From Promethearchaeota archaeon (lineage in GTDB: Archaea; Asgardarchaeota; Thorarchaeia; Thorarchaeales; Thorarchaeaceae): 64,000 bases of DNA. The notes below the pieces were generated by a model that ran no database searches, was not told the DNA's origin, and worked only from the letters and a program-made list of their open reading frames with translations. Where the stretch lies: contig WJMJ01000059.1 in assembly GCA_014728035.1 (NCBI GenBank), positions 248,001-312,000 on the forward strand. Direction: 5' to 3'. The position numbers were made by a program, and so were the translations under genes. Below, one piece after another: positions 35,363 to 44,344 of this stretch. The stretch's first letter is position 1, and each line of letters opens with the position of its first letter.

Positions 35363-36574
35363 TCATATCCCCCTCAATACAACATCAGGATCGGTTAATG
35401 CATTTCGCCAGGCTGGAATCACTGTAGCTACCAATATAGGAATTATTGCCACTGTATAGATCACAAAAATTGTTATGCTTGAAATAGTAAGAGGAATTCC
35501 TCCATTGAGCAAAACCAAATTCCAACCGAGCAATAATCCTGCTAGTCCAGGAGCTCCAAGCAGAAATGTGTATATTATTGAAATGGAGATGCCAAAGCTG
35601 CTTCCTAGTAAACTTTGAGTCAGACTTTCAATCATTCTAATCTCCAGAACATCCACTGTGTCAAAGCCTAGTGCCTTAAGCAATCCTACTTCTCTTCGTG
35701 CTTCATCTGAGCCAGCACTCGAAACAGTAAACGCAAGAAGAAGAACTGTCAATAGGAGAATGGTCCAAATTAATGCGACAATTCCCGCTCTATCTCCATA
35801 GGTTCTGAGCATTGCATTATGTATTGCTTCTCGTGAAAGTACCCTTGCATCAACTAATCGGTTTTCAATCCTAAAAGCCACATCATTAAGATATGCTCCT
35901 GGAGTATTCCAAATGGCAATATCTGTACAAGTTTCATTTGAAATGCCAAATAACTCTCTAGCGCTTTGGATGTCTGTCATAATCATGTCATAACTGTATA
36001 TTTTTGATTTGCTACCAAAGATGCCTGCGACTGTGAACTCTATCAACGATTGATTGTATGAGATAAGCGATATCACTGAGCCTACCTCAATTTCAACGGG
36101 ATTTGAAGCGGTATTCATGAGGTCTACAATACCCTGCCCTATCACGATAGATCGCTCATTTCCAGTTTGTATGAATTCTCCCTCTTCTATCTCTGTACCA
36201 GTGGCACCAGGGATATCTTGGTAATCTGTCACATTGATGCCCATTACAGTTAGAAATCTTCCACTCCCAACATCTGCATATCCCCATACTCTAGGCATGG
36301 CAACTTTAACTCCTGAAACCTGTGAAATATTTGAAAACCAACTAAGAGGAATTGATTTCTGTCTACCGGCCTCAAGCTGTTGAACAACAATATCAGGCCC
36401 CTCCTCCAAAGAGTTCTCAATGTCTGTTAATACTCCTTGATGAATGAATTCTGTTGAACAAAGTAGAGTGGTTGAAACTATCAATGCAACCACTATTGCG
36501 GTACTTCTAAGTCTATATTTGAATAGGTTCCCTAGAGCATAACTAGCGAGATTAGTATGTTTTTGAAAGCCCAT
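35363..36574 (-). CDS. FtsX/MacB-like ABC permease
   Basis: 403 residues. One N-terminal membrane segment (about 20-42) is followed by a large extracellular domain (about 45-255; GVKVAMPRVWG, the GQGIVDLMN turn) and three C-terminal membrane helices with the FtsX motif REVGLLKALGFDTVDVLEI. This is the four-helix MacB-type layout. The start overlaps the upstream small membrane gene by 23 bases, so translation is coupled. Confidence 0.85.
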   Translation of the reverse strand: MGFQKHTNLASYALGNLFKYRLRSTAIVVALIVSTTLLCSTEFIHQGVLTDIENSLEEGPDIVVQQLEAGRQKSIPLSWFSNISQVSGVKVAMPRVWGYADVGSGRFLTVMGINVTDYQDIPGATGTEIEEGEFIQTGNERSIVIGQGIVDLMNTASNPVEIEVGSVISLISYNQSLIEFTVAGIFGSKSKIYSYDMIMTDIQSARELFGISNETCTDIAIWNTPGAYLNDVAFRIENRLVDARVLSREAIHNAMLRTYGDRAGIVALIWTILLLTVLLLAFTVSSAGSDEARREVGLLKALGFDTVDVLEIRMIESLTQSLLGSSFGISISIIYTFLLGAPGLAGLLLGWNLVLLNGGIPLTISSITIFVIYTVAIIPILVATVIPAWRNALTDPDVVLRGI

Positions 36575-36959
36575 AAGATTTTCTTCCCAGTATAATTATG
36601 ATCAGTATTGGAACTATTGCAAAAAGAATCGCAGTTATTATTACAATGGCATCAGTTTGCTGCATAGAAAAGACAGTGGGTCTTACCAACTGGACTGGAA
36701 TATTGAAAGTGTAATCTATGTAGCCCACCATCGCACCTCCAGAATATATCGAATAACCCCCTGGTATATCTCCAATTATACCAAATGGCGACTCTATGGC
36801 TGGTGCTCTGTTGTGATAGGAATCCTGCATAATAGCTGGTCCAATCTCCGGGAACATCCAATTTGGGGAATTAGCCCTATTCACAAGAATAACCATCGCC
36901 AAGCAATTAAGCAAGACCGATCCGATTAGACCAATAGTCAATAGTTTTTTTCTATTCAT
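36552..36959 (-). CDS. Small two-helix membrane protein of the ABC cluster
   Basis: 135 residues from the ATG that follows GGTGAG (the frame opens six codons earlier, overlapping the NosL-like stop). One membrane segment at about residues 6-27, an extracellular loop with GGYSIYSGG, and a second segment at about 100-122. No family recognised. Its position between NosL-like and permease genes and the overlaps show it belongs to the same complex. Confidence 0.65.
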   Translation of the reverse strand: MNRKKLLTIGLIGSVLLNCLAMVILVNRANSPNWMFPEIGPAIMQDSYHNRAPAIESPFGIIGDIPGGYSIYSGGAMVGYIDYTFNIPVQLVRPTVFSMQQTDAIVIITAILFAIVPILIIIILGRKSYGLSKTY

Positions 36960-36970
36960 TTTCTCACCAA

Positions 36971-37435
36971 TTACCATTCATATGGGTTTGAAATTAGTGA
37001 CCCTCCATATTGATTTATGAAATGACTCTCACAAAGCTCTTGTCCATATGCATCTTCACAAAGAACTACAACTGTTGGTTCTCCAGTTGTTGGACATAGA
37101 TACTCTGGTTGATACACCCAGACATTCATTGGATCATTCCAATCCATCAGCATACCACACATAGCACAACGAACCTTTACATTTTGTAACTGGTCAATTT
37201 CTCCGCTATTCTTGATGGCCTCAAGTGCTTTCAGTGAAACATTGATACATGCATAATATTTGATTGTGCCATTACTGAACAAAAAAGAAACCTCATGCCC
37301 AAATCTTTCCTCTATTCTTAGACCTGTCCAATCACAATAATGGTACACTTCGAGGGTTGTAGTGTAGGTGTAAATGCTGAAGCATCCCAGAATGACAAGA
37401 ACTACTTGAATCATTCTTTTTTGTTCAGCATTCAT
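36971..37435 (-). CDS. NosL-like metal-binding lipoprotein or membrane protein
   Basis: 154 residues from the ATG that follows GAGGTG. One N-terminal membrane segment (about 8-24), then the domain RFGHEVSFLFSNGTIKYYAC and the core motif VRCAMCGMLMDW, a match for the NosL C-x-x-C-G-M signature that binds copper(I). Further cysteines in YLCPTTGE, VVLCEDAYG and LCESHF. NosL proteins deliver copper. Lower identity outside the motif makes this a family-level call. Confidence 0.75.
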   Translation of the reverse strand: MNAEQKRMIQVVLVILGCFSIYTYTTTLEVYHYCDWTGLRIEERFGHEVSFLFSNGTIKYYACINVSLKALEAIKNSGEIDQLQNVKVRCAMCGMLMDWNDPMNVWVYQPEYLCPTTGEPTVVVLCEDAYGQELCESHFINQYGGSLISNPYEW

Positions 37436-37462
37436 GAAAAACACCTCAAAATAAACTGATTA

Positions 37463-37654
37463 CTATTCTCCTAAGTTTAGATACATTCCAATGAATCCTA
37501 AAACGGCAACGATTGCTCCCAGTATTGTTTCAACGTCTCTTGTGAACCAGCATCGCATCTCTACACTGCAAACTGGTGCGAATGTCCAAGGTGCTATTGC
37601 TATTACAAGTCCAATAATTAGAACAACTAAGTTCATTATCACATTGATTTTCAT
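37463..37654 (-). CDS. DUF4418-like small membrane protein
   Basis: 63 residues with two membrane segments flanking APVCSVEMRCWFTRDVE, which fits the DUF4418 pattern (P-x-C then M-x-C-x-x-T-x-x-x-E). In other genomes such proteins occur beside ABC transporter genes. Function unknown; the two cysteines sit in the connecting loop, well placed for metal or disulphide exchange. Confidence 0.7.
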   Translation of the reverse strand: MKINVIMNLVVLIIGLVIAIAPWTFAPVCSVEMRCWFTRDVETILGAIVAVLGFIGMYLNLGE

Positions 37655-37666
37655 GCTATCACGTTT

Positions 37667-38074
37667 CTATGTTTCAATTTGGTATTGGAAAACTTCCGTA
37701 TCCGCAGAATTCTTGGTTGGCGAATCATCATATGCAGTAACATAAACCTGAACCTGATCACCTGAATCTACAGGATCAATACTGCCAATCCACCTTCCTC
37801 CAGCCAAACATAGGCAGGCGTAGAAGTTCATTTGGTATGTTTCCCAATCCTTACCATTAACAGATGCTCGGAGTTCGGCATTTGACACTCCTGAGGGATC
37901 GATACAATAAATTGTAACAGCTATACGGTCGCCTGCCATGGGCTCGACGGGTTGAATGTGGATTTCGTATATAGTTGGACCTTCAACATCGTCAACTATC
38001 AGTGTAGCGATTGTTCCAACTAATACAAGCATTACTACTGCTCCAACAAGCACTAGCTTCGTTTCGGTTCGCAT
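37667..38074 (-). CDS. Secreted or anchored Ig-like domain protein
   Basis: 135 residues with an N-terminal membrane segment or uncleaved signal (about 7-28). A beta-sandwich domain follows (IYEIHIQPVEPMAGD, AVTIYCIDPSG, YVTAYDDSPTKN). Cysteines include YACLCLAGG. It is probably the first gene of the minus-strand ABC operon (gaps of 12-27 bases). It may be the extracellular component presenting substrate to the transporter. Confidence 0.65.
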   Translation of the reverse strand: MRTETKLVLVGAVVMLVLVGTIATLIVDDVEGPTIYEIHIQPVEPMAGDRIAVTIYCIDPSGVSNAELRASVNGKDWETYQMNFYACLCLAGGRWIGSIDPVDSGDQVQVYVTAYDDSPTKNSADTEVFQYQIET

Positions 38075-38203
38075 AATTCGATATCAGCACCAGTATTCCG
38101 CGTTCGGTGGAATAGGCAGTAGTGATTCGTATCTAATAATATTTCCTTGGTGTCAAATGTGAATCAGGACTGTATGCCTTATGATTGTCTACAATTTGGT
38201 TTT

Positions 38204-39307
38204 CTAAATAACACCTATAGTTTGTAATGGTGTTTCTAGACAGAATTCTCTGTCCGTCTTCCAATCGTTCTTTGTGGAATCAAAGGTTTCTGCCCACAGA
38301 CCATATCTCTGCGAGTTCTTATAATCGATTATCAATAACTCATAGCTAGTTGATATTTTCCATACTAAAGAAACCAACTCTGAAAAATGAGCAGATGGCA
38401 TGCGTGCAGACCAGACAAATCCTGTGGTAGTTTGTCTAATACTAGAGCCAAATGGGAAATCTCCCATTTGAAGTCGTTCTATCAGTTTTTCAGTAACTTC
38501 TTGTTCTGCCTCGGCAATAATGAGTGGTGTATTGTACACATCGAAGTGATTCCAATTGATAAATACTCTATATGATTCAACAGCCTGGTTAATCTTTTTC
38601 AATCGTTTTGAAAAGTCCTGTTGAACTCCCATCTTGTTTTTATCAAGTCCGATTTCTTCTATTATCTCTGTATTTTTTTTCCGAGCATCTAGAGTAATGA
38701 CTTCTAATATTTTAGCGTCAGTCTTGTCTAATGGAATCAATCCTTTTGCATTCTCTCGTTCTTTCTCTTTTCTGTCTAATACCTCTGTTTTTTTTCTCCA
38801 CCAAGCATCCCAGTCGAAATTCCATGTCATCTTATTCGGATCCCATGCATCTAGTTTTGGCCTTGTGTATGTAGAACCATATACTGGATTTAATGTAGGA
38901 AGCTCCCGAATTCTTTTAGCATAACCTTTCGTTTTCAGAATTTCTAATGCTTCTTCCAAATGCTCTCTTGCTTCGTCAGGCTGTCTAAATTGCATGATAA
39001 CCCCTTGGTTAGAACCACCAAAGACTCTTGCACGATACAATGTATATGGATGTTTTTCACAAAACTGTTCTATTTTCCTGACTGCTTTATACGAGTCCAC
39101 TTCAATTAGAAAGTCATCCATCTCCAAACCTATACGTCTTACCCTTAGATTGGGTTGTACCCCTATGTACACTTGTTCACTCTTAAGAGAATCAAGCCAT
39201 GCCTTGGCGGTAGGGGGTGAGATATCTACTTCTTTTGCCAACTGAACAGCTGGCGCCATGGGATACTCTTGTAGCTTGAACAGGAGCTTAAGCCTATCTT
39301 GATTCAC
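38204..39307 (-). CDS. Double-HTH Lrp/AsnC-like regulator
   Basis: 367 residues with two related halves. First half: helix-turn-helix (LAKEVDISPPTAKAWLDSL) followed by an Lrp-like alpha/beta effector region. Second half (about 195 on): DKTDAKILEVITLDARKKN with another helix-turn-helix-like segment and effector region. This looks like an internal duplication of an Lrp-like regulator, a form common in Asgard and some other archaea. It faces the ABC operon in the same orientation but 130 bases upstream, so it may regulate it; not shown. Confidence 0.75.
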   Translation of the reverse strand: MNQDRLKLLFKLQEYPMAPAVQLAKEVDISPPTAKAWLDSLKSEQVYIGVQPNLRVRRIGLEMDDFLIEVDSYKAVRKIEQFCEKHPYTLYRARVFGGSNQGVIMQFRQPDEAREHLEEALEILKTKGYAKRIRELPTLNPVYGSTYTRPKLDAWDPNKMTWNFDWDAWWRKKTEVLDRKEKERENAKGLIPLDKTDAKILEVITLDARKKNTEIIEEIGLDKNKMGVQQDFSKRLKKINQAVESYRVFINWNHFDVYNTPLIIAEAEQEVTEKLIERLQMGDFPFGSSIRQTTTGFVWSARMPSAHFSELVSLVWKISTSYELLIIDYKNSQRYGLWAETFDSTKNDWKTDREFCLETPLQTIGVI

Positions 39308-39328
39308 GTATCGACAACCTTCTGTTAT

Positions 39329-39799
39329 TCAAAAATATGCTTTAACATCAGGTAGGCCGGGTCCTGCTCCAGTTGGGGGGTCAAAAATGAGTTGGTCAGT
39401 AATGTAGTATTTTCCATTACCTGTTCCCATAACTGATGCAAGCATGGTCACAGTATACCATCCACTCTCAGTTGCCATATTGAGTCCATCAATATTCAAA
39501 ATCGATTGAGCGGGTGCCCGATACACTGACACTCTTACGTTGTAGGTTAGACCTGAGGGCAATTCGATCCATATATTCAAGTCAACTCTAACTGAGTCGT
39601 CAGTGGGAAATTTGAATTCGAGTAGGATTTTGATATCATCCTCACAGTTGTCTCCATCAAGATCTGCATAGTATGCATCAATAATGGATATGTCTGTACT
39701 TTCTGACACAACTGTTCTGGGCTGAGCACTGGCAAGCGGGATAAGTGATAATAGAACAATCATAGATGCGGCGAGAATTGTTAGATTGGATTTTTGCAT
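39329..39799 (-). CDS. Secreted protein with Ca-binding-like loop
   Basis: 156 residues from the ATG after AGGTGA (an in-frame GTG overlaps that site). Signal peptide (about 1-25, ending PLASAQ). Then an EF-like acidic loop YADLDGDNCEDDI and beta strands. No family recognised. It is divergent from the metacaspase gene, with TATA boxes for both in the 143-base gap, so the two secreted proteins may be co-regulated. Confidence 0.7.
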   Translation of the reverse strand: MQKSNLTILAASMIVLLSLIPLASAQPRTVVSESTDISIIDAYYADLDGDNCEDDIKILLEFKFPTDDSVRVDLNIWIELPSGLTYNVRVSVYRAPAQSILNIDGLNMATESGWYTVTMLASVMGTGNGKYYITDQLIFDPPTGAGPGLPDVKAYF

Positions 39800-39835
39800 T
39801 AGGCTCACCTAAATCAGATGCTTCTAGAAATACAA

Positions 39836-39886
39836 ATTGATATATAAGGATATTTGAAATTAGAATTTAAAGCTATATTTATATAT
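39836..39886. promoter_or_regulatory. Divergent TATA boxes
   Basis: CCTTATATATC on the minus strand (near 39836-39850) and CTATATTTATATAT on the plus strand (39873-39886) serve the divergent secreted protein and metacaspase genes. Confidence 0.5.
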
Positions 39887-39942
39887 TAGTTTTTATTCCT
39901 AATGTGTTGTCCGACGATTGATCGGAAATTAAGGTGAATACC

Positions 39943-40779
39943 ATGAAACGCTTCGGCGCACTGCTCCTAATTGTAGGACTTGCTTTTGCCATGTTCGCAC
40001 CAACTGTTGCCTTTACAATTGACAACAAGTTGATCATGCGTGGACCTGGCGGTGGTGGTGGTGGAAACTCAGAACCCACTCCTCCTCCTATCGAGTACTA
40101 CACTGATTCAGGCCAAGACAAATGGGCCATACTAATTGGAATCTCAGACTATGAAGGTAGATCTTCGGATCTATGGAATCCGCACAATGATGCACTTGAA
40201 ATGAAAGAGATTCTTGCTGCTTATGGTTATAATTATGCTATCGCTCTTGATGGTGCTGGCACAAAGGATAACATCATAATGCTTCTCGACTGGCTCATTG
40301 CTAATGAAGGACCTAACTCCGAGGTAGTGTTCTTCTACTCTGGTCATGGTGCCAGAACCCAAGATGGTAGCTGGGATACTGATATAGAGGCCGATGGATA
40401 TGACGAGTGCATTGTTTCTTGGGACAGTTACGCAGTAACTGATTCCTACATGGCTAGCCGCTTCAATGAGATCGAATCAAATCATTTTGCTGCAATATAT
40501 TGCAGCTGTCACAGTGGTGGAATGTTTGATCTTGCATCAGAAACCCGTGATGGTGCTCTGTACATTGGAGCAGCTGAGGCTGACCAATACGGTTGGGACT
40601 ATCTTGATTTGGAGAACACTCTATTCTTCTACTGGTTTGGTGATCAGGGTATCATCAATGGACCCTATAACAACCTCCAAGATGCTTTTGACTATGCACG
40701 ACCTATTGTGATTGCTGAGCAACCAGACAGTTGTCCGATTATGCTTGACAATCTAGGCGTTCCATTCTATGTGAAGTAA
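39943..40779 (+). CDS. Secreted metacaspase-like (C14) peptidase
   Basis: 278 residues from the ATG six bases after GGTGA. A signal peptide (about 1-24, ending FAPTVAF) and a Gly-rich then Pro-rich linker precede the caspase-hemoglobinase fold domain (about 55-278): WAILIGISDYEG opening strand, catalytic His in VFFYSGHGA (H135), catalytic Cys in YCSCHSGGM (C189). The DSC that usually precedes HSG is CSC here. The dyad is intact, so it should be an active extracellular cysteine peptidase, of the arginine or lysine-specific type by family; specificity cannot be read. Confidence 0.85.
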   Translation: MKRFGALLLIVGLAFAMFAPTVAFTIDNKLIMRGPGGGGGGNSEPTPPPIEYYTDSGQDKWAILIGISDYEGRSSDLWNPHNDALEMKEILAAYGYNYAIALDGAGTKDNIIMLLDWLIANEGPNSEVVFFYSGHGARTQDGSWDTDIEADGYDECIVSWDSYAVTDSYMASRFNEIESNHFAAIYCSCHSGGMFDLASETRDGALYIGAAEADQYGWDYLDLENTLFFYWFGDQGIINGPYNNLQDAFDYARPIVIAEQPDSCPIMLDNLGVPFYVK

Positions 40780-40807
40780 GGGGAATCCCCCCTCTTCCTC
40801 TTTTTTT
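40780..40807 (+). terminator. Weak hairpin terminator after the metacaspase gene
   Basis: GGGG-AAT-CCCC directly after the stop, followed by CTCTTCCTC and seven T. The stem is short. Confidence 0.45.
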
Positions 40808-40859
40808 GTAACACCACGTAATTACTGGTAATTATATGTTCTAGTGCATACATTATGGT

Positions 40860-41315
40860 ATGCCTATTGAAGATGTCTTACTTGGTCTCGGAATTGGTTT
40901 ACTTCTTACTGTGTTCGTATATCTAATAATGCGTATGCGTCTCCGTCATAGAATTTCTATGGTTGAGAAAGAATTTCAAAAACTCTGGGCTGAGCAAGAG
41001 TCAGATATTCGTAAGGATGCAAGTAAAAGAAGTAGGCATGTATTGAAGGGAAAAATTGCTGAGCATATGGTGCCCCTCTTCCGTGATGTCTTCAAATATG
41101 AACCATCAGATGCTAGATTTATTGGTGCTCCAATTGATTATCTCATCTTTGATGGCTATACCCGTATAAAAGATGCTGGGTCTGAAGATGAAATCACTGT
41201 AGTATTAGCTGACATCAAAACCGGGTCTGCAAGGTTGAATAAGACTGAACGACGTATAAAAGAAGCAGTCGAGGCTGGGCGAGTGAAGTGGGAAACCATC
41301 CGTGTAGAGTTCTGA
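40860..41315 (+). CDS. COG4741-type predicted endonuclease (Holliday-junction-resolvase-related)
   Basis: 151 residues. One N-terminal membrane segment (about 5-25), then basic helices and a PD-(D/E)xK-like core: RHVLKGKIAEHMVPLF, GAPIDYLIFDG and VVLADIKTGSARL (D then K-T-G). This is the pattern of COG4741, predicted secreted or membrane-tethered endonucleases related to archaeal Hjc. The E/D and K residues look intact. Role unknown; nucleic acid degradation outside or at the membrane is possible. Confidence 0.7.
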   Translation: MPIEDVLLGLGIGLLLTVFVYLIMRMRLRHRISMVEKEFQKLWAEQESDIRKDASKRSRHVLKGKIAEHMVPLFRDVFKYEPSDARFIGAPIDYLIFDGYTRIKDAGSEDEITVVLADIKTGSARLNKTERRIKEAVEAGRVKWETIRVEF

Positions 41316-41396
41316 ACGACAATCTTGCTCAGATAATTAGGTAGTTATTAAGCTAGGAGTGTTGTCCATTATATGAAAATTTGCGGATGAATTTCC

Positions 41397-41900
41397 ATGA
41401 AAAAAGAAGAGTATTCTAAAGATACAATTGAGATTTCCTATTTTGATTTTCTGAAAGAGGTCTATTCTGGTAGAATTGAGCTGATACGTGAAATGGAACG
41501 TGTTTTCGGAAAAGATGCAGTACACAATACCATAGAGAGATACTACGAGCAAAGATCTGTTTCTAGCAGTTCGAAAATGATGGAACAGGAAGAACCAATC
41601 TCCACAATTGAAGATTTTCGAACATTTTTACTAAAGATTGATGAACGGCCATTTATGCAAAAAACAATGATTACTGAACATCCTGAATCGGATGGCAAAA
41701 CCGTACATAGAGTGGTCAAACAATGCATGTGGGCCGATGTGTTCAAGGAACTCGATGCTTCCGACATTGGTGATATAATGCTCTGTAAGACTGATTTTGC
41801 AACGGCGAGTGTATTCCATCCAAATGTAAAACTAACTAGATCGAAGACTCTCATGGCTGGTGACGATTGCTGTGATTTCATCTATTCATGGGAAGAATAA
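41397..41900 (+). CDS. ATC hydrolase-like protein (L-2-amino-thiazoline-4-carboxylate hydrolase family)
   Basis: 167 residues. The C-terminal half matches the family pattern: VKQCMWADVFKELDASDIG, LCKTDFATASVFHPNVKLTRSKTLMAGDDCCDF. The closing G-D-x-C-D-F is characteristic. The N-terminal half is helical and charged. Enzymes of this family act in cysteine analogue metabolism but most members are uncharacterised, so the substrate is not assigned. It adjoins the convergent thioredoxin-like gene with no gap. Confidence 0.7.
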   Translation: MKKEEYSKDTIEISYFDFLKEVYSGRIELIREMERVFGKDAVHNTIERYYEQRSVSSSSKMMEQEEPISTIEDFRTFLLKIDERPFMQKTMITEHPESDGKTVHRVVKQCMWADVFKELDASDIGDIMLCKTDFATASVFHPNVKLTRSKTLMAGDDCCDFIYSWEE

Positions 41901-42236
41901 CTAAGCTGCAAAACATGGTTTGAATACTGACCTAGTTACAGCATCAGTAATTGTGGCATCACTGGGAATTCCGTGTAGTTCTGTATCACAGATTTGAGTT
42001 GTGGGCAGCAGAGTTATTCTAGATAATTCTTCACTGTTCAACTCATCTAATCGCACTTTTCTTATCATATATGGAGATAATCCAAACTGTTTGAGTATTT
42101 CTTCGACTTTTTTAACAACTAATTCGCAGAATAGACAATTCTGACTTGTGTAAAGGGTTATGCAACTCTCTCTTTTACAAGGTATAGAATCGGCGGTTCT
42201 ACATAATGTGGCGGCTTTCAGCACTAACCTCTCCAT
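41901..42236 (-). CDS. Thioredoxin/glutaredoxin-fold small protein
   Basis: 111 residues. YTSQNCLFCELVVKKVEEIL has the CxxC at the start of helix 1, and LPTTQICDTELHG contains the cis-proline motif, as in glutaredoxin-like proteins. Extra cysteines near the N-terminus (TLCRTADSIPCKRESC) may bind metal or form disulphides. Likely a thiol oxidoreductase; partner unknown. Confidence 0.7.
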   Translation of the reverse strand: MERLVLKAATLCRTADSIPCKRESCITLYTSQNCLFCELVVKKVEEILKQFGLSPYMIRKVRLDELNSEELSRITLLPTTQICDTELHGIPSDATITDAVTRSVFKPCFAA

Positions 42237-42360
42237 TATTATTATATGAAAAACAGAATAATAAACTTCTAGTGTATTTATTCTCTTTTCAACTTACAGT
42301 AGACTTTTCTTTGTAGACTCGATTCAAATTTCAACAAACAGCATATATGAGGTATTGTTG

Positions 42361-43545
42361 GTGTCAGAAGTCTATTCTAGAATCCCTAAGAAAGAGATTG
42401 AAAATCGGATACAAAAATTATCAACCAAACTGCATGAGAACAATCTTGATGCAGCATTACTTCTATCAATTCAAGAGATTTACTATTATTCGGGTGTTGG
42501 CTTGAATGGGGCAGTATATGTGACTTCTGACGGAAATGCAACATATTTAGTAAAACGTAATCTTGAGCTGGCAAAGGCATATTCGCCCTTGGACGATATT
42601 CGTGAATATGGTCGTCAATCAGCATTATTCCAAAATCTCAAGGCAGAGGACGATTCTCGTATTGGTGTTGAAGAAGACATTGTTTCTTATTCGTTCCTTT
42701 CATATTTGAAAACGAAAGCATCACCAAGTGAACTTGTGGATGCCTCGAACATCTTTCGTACCATTAGATCCATCAAGTCAAAGTTTGAAGTCCAACAGAT
42801 AGAGACTGCTGCTGGTATAATCGATGAGATGATGACTTACTGCACTGAGGTCGCAACACCCGATATGACCGAGATTGACCTTGTATCTCGTTTAGATAGC
42901 TGGCTTTTGGAACACAATCATGCTGGTAACATAACTACCCGTGGTTTCAATACTGGAATGCTCCATTATTCCTATGTGGTATCGAGTGATACCTCAAGTC
43001 TCAACAGTTTCTTCACACCAGTATCAGGTCAAGGTTTATCTCTCAAGTATCCATACGGCCCTACTAGAAGAAAACTGGGCAGAAACAAACCGTTCATTGT
43101 TGATGCCTGTGGAAATTGTAATGGGTATGTTTCTGATACTACACGTACGTTCGTCTGTGGGACATTCGATTCACAACATTTAGAATATCTTGCTGCTTTG
43201 ACGGAAATCAAAGAGTATCTTTCAAAAGAACTTGTTTCTGGTCGAAATTTGGGGGTGTTATTCTCAGATGTATGGAAGCTTGCTAATGAGCTTGAAGTTG
43301 CTGAGATGTTTATGGGTGAACCAAATAACCATGTTGCCTTTATTGGTCATGGTGTCGGTCTAGAATTGGACGAACCTCCTATTCTTTATGCTCGTGGACC
43401 TGATTTAGAAGCGGGCCATATTATTGCTTGTGAACCTAAACTTGTAATCCCTACGCAACTTGTTTTGGGAATTGAAGATACCTTTCATATCACTAGTTCA
43501 AAACCGGAGATTCTAACCCATGCTACAGAATACTTTGAAATCTAG
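42361..43545 (+). CDS. M24 family Xaa-Pro peptidase-like protein
   Basis: 394 residues from GTG at 42361 (GAGGT seven bases before; TTG at 42355 is also in frame). N-terminal creatinase-like domain (about 1-140), then the pita-bread domain with five metal ligands: two D in FIVDACGNCNGYVSDTT, H in FIGHGVGLELDEPP, E in IIACEPKLV, E in VLGIEDTF. All are present, so it should be active. It probably removes N-terminal residues next to proline, or acts on related small substrates. Confidence 0.85.
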   Translation: MSEVYSRIPKKEIENRIQKLSTKLHENNLDAALLLSIQEIYYYSGVGLNGAVYVTSDGNATYLVKRNLELAKAYSPLDDIREYGRQSALFQNLKAEDDSRIGVEEDIVSYSFLSYLKTKASPSELVDASNIFRTIRSIKSKFEVQQIETAAGIIDEMMTYCTEVATPDMTEIDLVSRLDSWLLEHNHAGNITTRGFNTGMLHYSYVVSSDTSSLNSFFTPVSGQGLSLKYPYGPTRRKLGRNKPFIVDACGNCNGYVSDTTRTFVCGTFDSQHLEYLAALTEIKEYLSKELVSGRNLGVLFSDVWKLANELEVAEMFMGEPNNHVAFIGHGVGLELDEPPILYARGPDLEAGHIIACEPKLVIPTQLVLGIEDTFHITSSKPEILTHATEYFEI

Positions 43546-43649
43546 CAGGAATCAAAAATTTCTCTCATCGGTTTTAAAACTATTCAATAGAATCTTCATT
43601 TCATTTTCCACAATTTTCCTCATAAAAGACTAGAACCAAACCAAACAAC

Positions 43650-43658
43650 CTTATATCT
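43650..43658 (+). promoter_or_regulatory. TATA box for the GTPase-TPR operon
   Basis: CTTATATCT lies 55 bases before the GTG start; AGGAGA precedes the start by nine bases. Confidence 0.55.
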
Positions 43659-43704
43659 CTCGTTACGGCATAAACTTAGGCATCTCAGCCAGGAGAATTT
43701 CCCA

Positions 43705-44307
43705 GTGACTGAGACAACTAAATTTCTACTTGAAATAAAAAAATCGAAGCGTCTCATACGTGTAACAATAGTTGGTGAAGGAGCTGTTGGGAAAACTACC
43801 ATTGTCACATCAATTTTAAACTCAACAAAAGCTCATGAGCATTCGACATCTACAATATCAACAATTGAAAAGACAAATCGTACCCCATTTATGATTATTG
43901 AAACCTGGAAACAAGATGGGCTTACAGTTCAATGTTTTGATTTGGCAGGTCAAAGGAAAACACCCGGTGCTCATCCCTTGGATATTCTAAAAGACCAAGT
44001 TCTAAAGATGATTGATATTGTCATCCTCGTATTTGCTCTGGATAGATATGAATCGTTTGAAAATATCTACAAGTGGATGCAACTGATGGGTTTTGAAGAC
44101 GGCCCTCCCGAAGAGGGACCATTATTCATTCTTGTCGGAAATAAATGTGATTTAGAACAAAATGTTTCTAGAGATCTTGTCACACCTCTTGTTGGTCCAG
44201 ATAAGATGTTTGAAACTTATATAGAAACATCCGCTACCGAGAATATTGGGATAAAGAAATTATTAGAGGAAATCGCCCGGATAGGAAATGATGTTCTTGG
44301 CTCATGA
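43705..44307 (+). CDS. Ras-superfamily small GTPase (Asgard type)
   Basis: 200 residues starting with GTG. All G motifs are present: G1 GEGAVGKTT (near residue 24), G3 DLAGQ (near 79), G4 NKCDLE (near 146), G5 ETSATENIG (near 176). There is no C-terminal cysteine for prenylation. DLAGQ in place of DTAGQ is a mild deviation. Asgard archaea have expanded families of such GTPases. The 739-residue TPR gene follows after 37 bases and is likely its partner or effector. Confidence 0.9.
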   Translation: MTETTKFLLEIKKSKRLIRVTIVGEGAVGKTTIVTSILNSTKAHEHSTSTISTIEKTNRTPFMIIETWKQDGLTVQCFDLAGQRKTPGAHPLDILKDQVLKMIDIVILVFALDRYESFENIYKWMQLMGFEDGPPEEGPLFILVGNKCDLEQNVSRDLVTPLVGPDKMFETYIETSATENIGIKKLLEEIARIGNDVLGS

Positions 44308-44344
44308 TTCCACTAAATGAATACAATCTTCAAAGGGAACGAAT

